A DNA stretch of 57,515 bases, taken from NCBI GenBank assembly GCA_947628495.1, contig CANRAC010000001.1, positions 1 to 57,515 of the forward strand, read 5' to 3'. A model generated the notes under the pieces. The model was not told the DNA's origin, did no database searches, and saw only the letters and a program-made list of their open reading frames with translations. The stretch comes from an uncultured Bacilli bacterium (lineage in GTDB: Bacteria; Bacillota_I; Bacilli_A; RF39; UBA660). Below, one piece after another: positions 51,198-57,515 of the stretch. A program made the translations under genes and the position numbers. The first letter of the stretch is position 1; each line of letters begins with the position of its first letter.

Positions 51198-53912
51198 ATG
51201 GCAAATAACAATATATTTCAACGACAAATAACTCCAGTTAAACCTAAAGTGCTTGAGCAAGAGCGTATTTATGTTTACACACCAATAGCAGATACGTCTA
51301 CTCAAGGTATCGCAAGTTATAACGATACAGACTTTAAAGTTAACAGAGGTGTAGTGTCATTGATTTGGCCGGAGCAAATGTTAGTTGAACAATTAGCCGA
51401 CCCTCTCGCAAATGTAAGTAATATAAAATTATTGTCAGATGAGTTTGAGCATACAAATACTCCTGCCACAGTGACTAATCCTACTACAAAGACAACTTAT
51501 ACAAGCAATACTGCTGAAGTAAAATTAAACAGAAAAGACAGAAATGCTTTTGAGAAACCTGATTTAGTTATGTTAGACCAAAATGACTTTGAGGCCACTA
51601 CTCAAGACAACACAGATTATGTTAAATATACACTTAAAAAGAATGACCCGCTGGCTACTCCATCTTTGGTGCAGCTAGATAATCAAGATTTTAAACGTGA
51701 TGTGCAAGGTATTGTGTCAATTAACTGGCCTTATGCTCATGATGGTAGTGGTACTACTAAAACTAATGGTTATGGTTTAGTTAAAATATCAACTAATAAT
51801 GGTTTAAAATTTGATACTGCTGGCAATTTACAATTAGATCCATTAGGTATTAAAGTTCATCCAACATATGGAGGTAATGCTTCTAATGGCTTTACGAATT
51901 ATTCTAGTTATGTTGACTCAAATGGTTTAGCAACAAGAGACGAGAATGGTTATCCTAAGTTAGCAATTACTAAGGAAGCAGTTGGTTTAAGTAAAGTAGA
52001 AAATAAAGCCATCACTGAATATAAATATACTGATATGGACTATTTTGGTTTTCAATACCCAATAGAACGTAAATTTGAGAATGTGTATAATACTTTTAGA
52101 CAAGAGGACAAAGCTTTAGAGAAAAAATGGTTTGGTGACTGGAACCCTCCAGCTGAGAGCAAAAATACCCCTCAAAAGTGGTTAGCAGCTTTAGACGAAA
52201 ATGACGACTCAATCTGGGAAAGTATTATGTCATTAAAAACTTTCTTAGGTTACTATGAAAACTTAGAAGCTTTAAAATCAGTTCATCCGGCTAATAGAGA
52301 TGTGTATGGAGCAACGGCGTATTTACTTGATAGTCAAAGTTATTGGGCGGTACGTGTTTCTGGAGTAGATTATTTTGTTGCTCACGACGAAGAATTTGAT
52401 GCATTTATAATTGAGAATAAAGATAAGTTCAAACCAGGAGATAGAATTGGTATAATTGATACAAATCAAGTATATCAATGGAATGGTGAACAAGCAAAAT
52501 TATTAAGTGAACCTTTAAGCTATGAATGGTATAATTCTTACGTTGTTACTGCAGAATTTACTGACTATATGGAAACTGATGCTAAAAAGTTTAAACCAAA
52601 TGGAACGGCAGCGGCTGGTACTAGTGGTTTATGGGCGCAGTCTGATCACGTGCATCCTACTGATGAGACGAGATTAGCAGCAGATGTGTATAATTCTACT
52701 GTTATAAATATTGCTAGCGAACTTGAAAGTGAACATGATAACTTCAAAATAATATTTGATGCACAAACTCCAGAACAAATTGTAAATATACCATATGTGC
52801 GTAAAGGACAATATCTACACAACTGGAATGGACAGGATACCTTCTTAGATAGTGAGACCTCTACCGAAAGATATTGGCGTGGTACAGCTCAGGAGTTTAA
52901 TGACTCATTAGAGAGTATACCAAATAACACTATTATAATGGTTGACGATGGCGAGAATGGCGACTTAAGTGAAAATATTGTCAGTGCTGGTGTGTTATCA
53001 AATCAAGGTATTACTATTGACACAGCTAATATCAATGAACAATTTGTTATTGTTAAACGCAATAGTGTTGATGAGCTATTAAATAAACCTTTAACTTTAA
53101 CTAAAACTAAAGACATTAATGGTGAAGATGACCGATATGTGCTTAAAGCACTTGATTTAGGTACTCCAGGTAGACAATTAACTGTCGGAGATGATGGCGC
53201 ATTTAGTACAAAAACTTATACTGATAATCTGCTAGTTTCTGCAATTAATGGCGACTTAACATCTATAGATATTGCGCCTAACTCATTATTAGTGACTAAT
53301 AGAAATGGTCAAGAAGTGACTTTAGAGTCAAATAAACTATTAGTTAGTGGTTCTAATAACACTATTGCGGTTAAGGACTTTGGCACTACTGCTAATAGAT
53401 TAGTAGTGACTGATGGTTTGGGCAACATTCGTCCACGCAGAAATAACGCAACTAATGTATTGTTAAAAACTGGTGAGAATAATATTGTTGAAGAAACAAA
53501 CATTAGTCCTGATAAATTATTATTTGTTCCTGAAAAAGTTGCTGATGGTGCTCTATTGTTGTCTAATACAACTAATACTCCTACACAATTTGTTACCACT
53601 GATGCTAATAAATTATTAGTAGCTAATGGGACTGGCGGTATTATGGAAAGCAGATTAGCTGCTAACAAATTGACTTATACAACCGCTGAAGGCATACTTG
53701 GAGCATTCCCTATGTCTGCTAGTGATGCAGGTAAAGTCATCGGTGTAAGTTCTAATGGCACTCCTACTCTATTTAATCAAGTATCAGTACCTACTACTCT
53801 ACCAGTTACAACTTATACAACTAACCCTGGTGCTAATGCAAATGGCTTAGTTATTTGCAAATTGACTGTCGACCCAGGTTTCTATCGTAAAGGCGTACTT
53901 TATATGTGGTAA
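51198..53912 (+). CDS. Tail fibre protein with repeats
   Basis: This 904-residue protein has the composition of a trimeric fibre: rich in Asn, Thr, Leu and Asp. From about residue 590 it carries short repeats built around NKLLV, 'TDGLGNIRPR' and 'DANKLLVANGTGG', which predict a beta-helical or stalk region. The first 60 residues probably attach to the tail. It ends with a predicted C-terminal tip (PGFYRKGVLYMW). Confidence 0.6.
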   Translation: MANNNIFQRQITPVKPKVLEQERIYVYTPIADTSTQGIASYNDTDFKVNRGVVSLIWPEQMLVEQLADPLANVSNIKLLSDEFEHTNTPATVTNPTTKTTYTSNTAEVKLNRKDRNAFEKPDLVMLDQNDFEATTQDNTDYVKYTLKKNDPLATPSLVQLDNQDFKRDVQGIVSINWPYAHDGSGTTKTNGYGLVKISTNNGLKFDTAGNLQLDPLGIKVHPTYGGNASNGFTNYSSYVDSNGLATRDENGYPKLAITKEAVGLSKVENKAITEYKYTDMDYFGFQYPIERKFENVYNTFRQEDKALEKKWFGDWNPPAESKNTPQKWLAALDENDDSIWESIMSLKTFLGYYENLEALKSVHPANRDVYGATAYLLDSQSYWAVRVSGVDYFVAHDEEFDAFIIENKDKFKPGDRIGIIDTNQVYQWNGEQAKLLSEPLSYEWYNSYVVTAEFTDYMETDAKKFKPNGTAAAGTSGLWAQSDHVHPTDETRLAADVYNSTVINIASELESEHDNFKIIFDAQTPEQIVNIPYVRKGQYLHNWNGQDTFLDSETSTERYWRGTAQEFNDSLESIPNNTIIMVDDGENGDLSENIVSAGVLSNQGITIDTANINEQFVIVKRNSVDELLNKPLTLTKTKDINGEDDRYVLKALDLGTPGRQLTVGDDGAFSTKTYTDNLLVSAINGDLTSIDIAPNSLLVTNRNGQEVTLESNKLLVSGSNNTIAVKDFGTTANRLVVTDGLGNIRPRRNNATNVLLKTGENNIVEETNISPDKLLFVPEKVADGALLLSNTTNTPTQFVTTDANKLLVANGTGGIMESRLAANKLTYTTAEGILGAFPMSASDAGKVIGVSSNGTPTLFNQVSVPTTLPVTTYTTNPGANANGLVICKLTVDPGFYRKGVLYMW

Positions 53913-53951
53913 AGTGTGTTAATATGATTAAAAATGAATATAATATATTAA
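53913..53951 (+). promoter_or_regulatory. Phage-type promoter before the 484-aa fibre gene
   Basis: AGTG at 53913-53916 immediately follows the previous stop, then exactly 22 bases, then TATAATATATTAA from 53939. It differs from the core in its last bases. It would boost the two last fibre genes, the holin and the genes after it. Confidence 0.6.
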
Positions 53952-53961
53952 GGAGACAAAC

Positions 53962-55416
53962 ATGAGTGTTTACTTAAAAGATGGTGCTGGTAATACTAAA
54001 AAGTTGGCTGGCTACATTACTCAAAGATTTAACACTAGATGGTTCTTATGTAAACGAAGTTTAGAAGACGGAGTTGAGTATTACGACATACCTGAAGAAG
54101 CCTCAACTTACTTTCAAGGTATAGAAGCTTATACTTTATATGCTTTTGGTTTTAATGAACCAAACACAACTACTAACCCTAAACTTAGACTTAAGGACAA
54201 AGTATTTGACATTTATGATTTTAATGCTGTTGGTGATACTCCGGTTTTAAGCAACCAGTTGCAAGGCGTATTTGAAATGTTTACTCAAGACTTAATAACT
54301 GACCCTAAAATGTATTTTACTAGTAGTGTTAATAATCGTGATAGTAGCACTTACGATAAATTGTTAAATCTACCAGTATTAAAAACTGGTAATACTGAGA
54401 GCTTAGAGCCAACTGAAGAAGTATTTAAAGACACTATAAATTTGCATCAAATCTCTAAAACTGGCAAATTGGCTGATGCTATTGAGGATGAAGAACATGT
54501 AACTATTAACCAAGAGCTTAAAGACAATCTTGCTAATGCTGTTAAAGCATATGTAGATGTGGATGGCTATTTGCATATTGATAGTTTGAATGCTCCACCA
54601 CCTCCACCTAGTCTTGAAAATATGTCTTGGGCTGATATTAAAGCAGCTTGGGATGAAAATCAAGGTGAGACTTTAGAGCTTGGCGACACTAAGACATTCA
54701 AAATGACCGATGAAGCTCAAACTGAAATATCTACTCGTTTAGTTAATAAGAGTAGTCCACGCGGTTTAGTATTTGAAATGACAGTAGCTTTTGACAAACA
54801 ATATTTATATAGTGAAGGTAATTCTACTGAATCTGGCCAGAGAGTATATCCGTCTGGTTCGAATTTCAGTCAGGTTTTAGAGCCATTATTTAAGCAGTTC
54901 CCAGAAGATTTAGTAGCAGTAGTTAATTCAATAACTTATAATAGCTATTCTACTGGAGAGTCATTATCTAATTGGTATTTTGTATCAGCTAAAGGTTTAT
55001 TTGCGCCAGCTATTACAGATTATATACCACATGAGATAATTGAGAGTTCGTTTGATACTACTACTGACTTGAGAAATGAAACTAAATGGAAATCAAATAG
55101 TGGTCTTGTTTTAGGTCAATTTGACTATTACAAACAGTTAGATATGGCTAATGTTGGTAGGAACGTTGAAAGTGAATATTTATTTAAATTACCTATTGAT
55201 GGTGAGTTTGAAAATAGTACACGTAACATATTTACTCGTACAGTTATCTATCAAGAAAGTATTGGAGCATTCTCACATGTACATTATCGTAATGTTTATA
55301 TCAAAATAAATACTGATAATAAAACTGGCGCTCCAGCTATGAGTCCTGAATATGATCCAAGTTTAAATGACAAGTATTACTTAACAGCATGTTTTAGAAT
55401 AGGAGGTGAAGCATAA
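53962..55416 (+). CDS. Receptor-binding or fibre protein
   Basis: This 484-residue protein has its own promoter. Residues about 210-220 form a proline linker (APPPPPS), followed by SWADIKAAWDENQGETLELGDTKTF, which resembles the start of a DUF6273-like domain often found in phage receptor-binding and surface proteins. The first part is beta-rich. The linker suggests an attachment domain joined to a binding domain. It overlaps the next start by one base (TAATG). Confidence 0.5.
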   Translation: MSVYLKDGAGNTKKLAGYITQRFNTRWFLCKRSLEDGVEYYDIPEEASTYFQGIEAYTLYAFGFNEPNTTTNPKLRLKDKVFDIYDFNAVGDTPVLSNQLQGVFEMFTQDLITDPKMYFTSSVNNRDSSTYDKLLNLPVLKTGNTESLEPTEEVFKDTINLHQISKTGKLADAIEDEEHVTINQELKDNLANAVKAYVDVDGYLHIDSLNAPPPPPSLENMSWADIKAAWDENQGETLELGDTKTFKMTDEAQTEISTRLVNKSSPRGLVFEMTVAFDKQYLYSEGNSTESGQRVYPSGSNFSQVLEPLFKQFPEDLVAVVNSITYNSYSTGESLSNWYFVSAKGLFAPAITDYIPHEIIESSFDTTTDLRNETKWKSNSGLVLGQFDYYKQLDMANVGRNVESEYLFKLPIDGEFENSTRNIFTRTVIYQESIGAFSHVHYRNVYIKINTDNKTGAPAMSPEYDPSLNDKYYLTACFRIGGEA

Positions 55417-57323
55417 TGGCTAATCTAAAAGGTATTTATTTTGGCAAAGATATTTATGAAGTAAAAGCTGGTGATGGTTTAGAGAGATTAGAAGACAATA
55501 CTTTTAATGTTGATAAAACTGTTGCTCGTATAGAAATTGCTCCTACTGCTGATACAATACTTGCTTATGGACAAATTGGTTATGATGGTCTAGCAACTAA
55601 GATTGGTGATGGTAGTACTAAATGGTCTGAGTTACCTGCAATGGGTGTTGACGTTTCAGACTTAGTGACTAATGAACAATTGGTTACTACTTTAGCAGAA
55701 TATGCTAAAAGTGAAACTGTTAGCACATTAGAGCAAGAAGTAACTACTATTAAGAGCTATATACCTGCTACTGCTTCTGCTACAGACCAATTTGCAACTC
55801 AAGGCTTTGTGAATAGTTCAATTAACAATAGTGCTGCCTATTATTGTTCTAAGAATGCTGCTGGCGACCCATTCGCTACAAAAGCTGAATTAGATGCTGC
55901 TAAAACATTTTATAATAATGGTGAAGTTCGCATACCTACTCGAAATGACTATTGCACTGTTGTTAGTGATGAGAGTCAAGATCCTGACGAACTTGGACAT
56001 TACCCTACTACTCGTTATTACTATCAAGGGACTCAATGGGAACTTGGCTTTAAAGTAAATAACACTAGCTTCACCGATGTACAACTTGCAGCATTAAACT
56101 CTGGAGCAACCCAAGAGATTATTAGCAAGTTAGCCGATTTCGACGATAGTAATTATGTTAGAACTATAAATGAATGGATAGGAGTAAACGGTAAGCTTCA
56201 AGCAGTAATTAATAAATACCTTGATAATTCTCAATTTGGAATTACTCCAAGCGCATATTGTGATATGTATCTTAGTAATGAGAGTGGTCGTAGAGCAGGG
56301 TTATTCTTATCTAGCTATGTTACTGGTAGAAGCGATCCAGAATTTGCATTAACTACTCCACGAGTTTACTTTACTAGTAGTTTTGATACGAGTAGCTGGT
56401 CCGTTACTAATTTTTCTGATAACGAGCCTGGTAAGATAGGTATTAAGTTAGCTCATAGTAATTCTAGTAACAGCGCAACAATATATACTAAAGACAGCAC
56501 TGTAAAATTGGATGACGCTGAATTTACTTACACTAATGGTGATATTGTCAAACATCTTGAAAAAGCTATTACTGATGACGATATAACTCAAGAGTACTTA
56601 CGTAAAAAGTTAATGCCAAACACATCTGTTGTTATTGGTGGTAGTGCAGATCAAGCTTTAGATACTAATGATGTTGCAATTGGTTACGAGGCGTTAGTTA
56701 CAGGTGGTGGAGCAGCAGTTGGTTCTGAAACTAAAGCTAATGCTGGTGGTGCTATTGGCGCTTCAGCACAAACTACAAATGGTGGCGCTATTGGTCAAAA
56801 TGCTAGATCAACCACTGGTTTTGCTGGAGGCTTTAATGCTAGTGCAAGTGCTGATGGTGCAGTTCAATTAGGTCAAGGTGAAAATAAAGTTGCTAATACC
56901 CTTCAATTTAGAGATTGGACATTACTTGATTCTTCAGGCAAAATACCATCTGACAGATTGACTACAACTCCATTATACTTATGGACTTATACTACTCAAT
57001 TCATTGTTGCAAGTAGTGAAACAAGTGATGTAACTGCAAAAGGTACTTGGCAAATTTTATTGCATTTTGTAAATAGTGCAGCTACCGAGTCATTGATAAA
57101 AATTAATGCTTCATCATTATTAAGAGGTAACACAGTTGGTTATCCAGTTATTGCAAGTTGTGGTGGGGCTGGTCAAGCTAGTTGGATGATATATCAAAGT
57201 GGCACTTGGATGTTTATGAATAGCAATTTTGAGTTAGTCGCAAGTTTATCATCTTCTTCCTTAGAAACAAGTCACCAATTCTTGAGTTCAGGTACTTGGT
57301 TAAATCAGCGTTTAACTTGGTAG
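55416..57323 (+). CDS. Tail fibre with YadA-head-like repeats
   Basis: This 635-residue fibre begins with a segment resembling fibre attachment domains (IGYDGLATKIGDGSTKWSELP near 50-70, similar to phage hyaluronidase/fibre starts). Residues about 420-490 contain short repeats such as AVGSETKANAGGAIGASAQT and GAIGQNARSTT, typical of the left-handed beta-roll of trimeric adhesin heads. This would form the distal tip that touches the host surface. A C-terminal region of about 120 residues follows. The holin gene lies 40 bases downstream. Confidence 0.65.
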   Translation: MANLKGIYFGKDIYEVKAGDGLERLEDNTFNVDKTVARIEIAPTADTILAYGQIGYDGLATKIGDGSTKWSELPAMGVDVSDLVTNEQLVTTLAEYAKSETVSTLEQEVTTIKSYIPATASATDQFATQGFVNSSINNSAAYYCSKNAAGDPFATKAELDAAKTFYNNGEVRIPTRNDYCTVVSDESQDPDELGHYPTTRYYYQGTQWELGFKVNNTSFTDVQLAALNSGATQEIISKLADFDDSNYVRTINEWIGVNGKLQAVINKYLDNSQFGITPSAYCDMYLSNESGRRAGLFLSSYVTGRSDPEFALTTPRVYFTSSFDTSSWSVTNFSDNEPGKIGIKLAHSNSSNSATIYTKDSTVKLDDAEFTYTNGDIVKHLEKAITDDDITQEYLRKKLMPNTSVVIGGSADQALDTNDVAIGYEALVTGGGAAVGSETKANAGGAIGASAQTTNGGAIGQNARSTTGFAGGFNASASADGAVQLGQGENKVANTLQFRDWTLLDSSGKIPSDRLTTTPLYLWTYTTQFIVASSETSDVTAKGTWQILLHFVNSAATESLIKINASSLLRGNTVGYPVIASCGGAGQASWMIYQSGTWMFMNSNFELVASLSSSSLETSHQFLSSGTWLNQRLTW

Positions 57324-57363
57324 CATATTCCTATATAAAATTGTCAGTTAAAAGGAGGTTAAA

Positions 57364-57515
57364 ATGGACTGGTCAATAATTATAAGTGATGTTCTAAAAG
57401 CCGTTTGTGCTATTGGCGGTAGCTTGATAGTAATCATTATTGGTATAGTTGCTAAAAAGATTTGTGCTAAACTCAAAGAAACTCGCCTTTATGATTTTAT
57501 CAAAGAAGCCGTTAA
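57364..57515 (+). CDS. Phage holin, LL-H type (5' part; continues at position 1)
   Basis: The ATG at 57364 has a good AAAGGAGGT site seven bases upstream. The first 25 codons before the overlap, plus the overlap itself, encode the hydrophobic membrane segment (residues about 14-30, rich in Ile, Val and Gly) followed by a Lys-rich stop-transfer region. The frame continues into position 1 and ends at 243. It follows the last fibre gene by 40 bases. Confidence 0.8.
   Translation, partial: MDWSIIISDVLKAVCAIGGSLIVIIIGIVAKKICAKLKETRLYDFIKEAV
57439..57515. repeat. Right copy of exact 77-bp terminal overlap
   Basis: This is the second copy of bases 1-77. Removing one copy gives a 57,438-bp circle. 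It lies inside the holin coding sequence, which makes a true cohesive or terminal-redundancy site here unlikely. Confidence 0.95.

Noticed and set aside
55416..57323. Diversity-generating retroelement acting on the fibre gene
   Set aside because: No reverse transcriptase gene, template repeat or C-type-lectin-like variable end was seen.
1..57515. Prophage interpretation
   Set aside because: No integrase, excisionase, repressor or attachment site was found, there are no flanking host genes, and the sequence closes on itself as a phage genome.

Overview
This window is the complete genome of a double-stranded DNA bacteriophage, read as a circular contig. The first 77 bases are repeated exactly as the last 77, and a holin gene is cut by the window ends and rejoins across them. 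The non-redundant length is therefore 57,438 bp. Gene content points to a strictly lytic podovirus: terminase, portal, scaffold, capsid, head-tail adaptor, a nozzle-like tail protein and a giant internal virion protein, with no tape measure, sheath, integrase or repressor. The AT-rich sequence, strong GGAGG ribosome sites before almost every gene, the LL-H-type holin and the DUF2815/DUF2800/VRR-NUC/SNF2/D5 replication set all suggest a Bacillota (Firmicutes) host, possibly a gut anaerobe. The host is inferred, not shown.

Layout. There are two opposed transcription blocks. The rightward block runs 45057 to 57515, crosses the junction, and continues 1 to 21629. It holds terminase small and large subunits, portal, five fibre or baseplate-type proteins, holin, a cluster of small coiled-coil and membrane proteins, scaffold, a small head protein, capsid, adaptor, nozzle, a Q-rich internal protein, and a 3290-residue multi-domain protein. 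It ends at a strong terminator (21634-21664). The leftward block runs 44562 down to 21844 and carries early genes of unknown function, regulators, nucleotide metabolism and replication. It ends at an opposed terminator (21823-21849).

Replication and precursor supply. The leftward block encodes a family B DNA polymerase, a primase-helicase, an SNF2-type ATPase, a VRR-NUC nuclease, a DUF2815 ssDNA-binding protein, a DUF2800 Cas4-like nuclease and an ATP-dependent DNA ligase. It also encodes a nearly self-sufficient dTMP route: deaminase, dUTPase, ThyX, serine hydroxymethyltransferase (SHMT) and a thymidylate-kinase-like enzyme. Pairing ThyX with SHMT regenerates methylene-tetrahydrofolate without dihydrofolate reductase.

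Regulation. Six intergenic regions carry the same two-part element, AGT(G/A), exactly 22 bases, then TAT(A/T)ATATA(A/G)TAT or a close variant. They lie before terS, one tail-fibre gene, the scaffold gene, thyX, and two leftward gene groups. The phage encodes two sigma-like proteins that could read it. Inverted repeats flank two of these promoters and a palindrome abuts a third.

The least explained parts are a roughly 500-base structured RNA locus between the SSB gene and glyA, which contains tRNA-like folds with abnormal T loops, and the 3290-residue virion protein, which combines a zinc-peptidase motif, an ADP-ribosyltransferase-like domain and a DNA cytosine methyltransferase.
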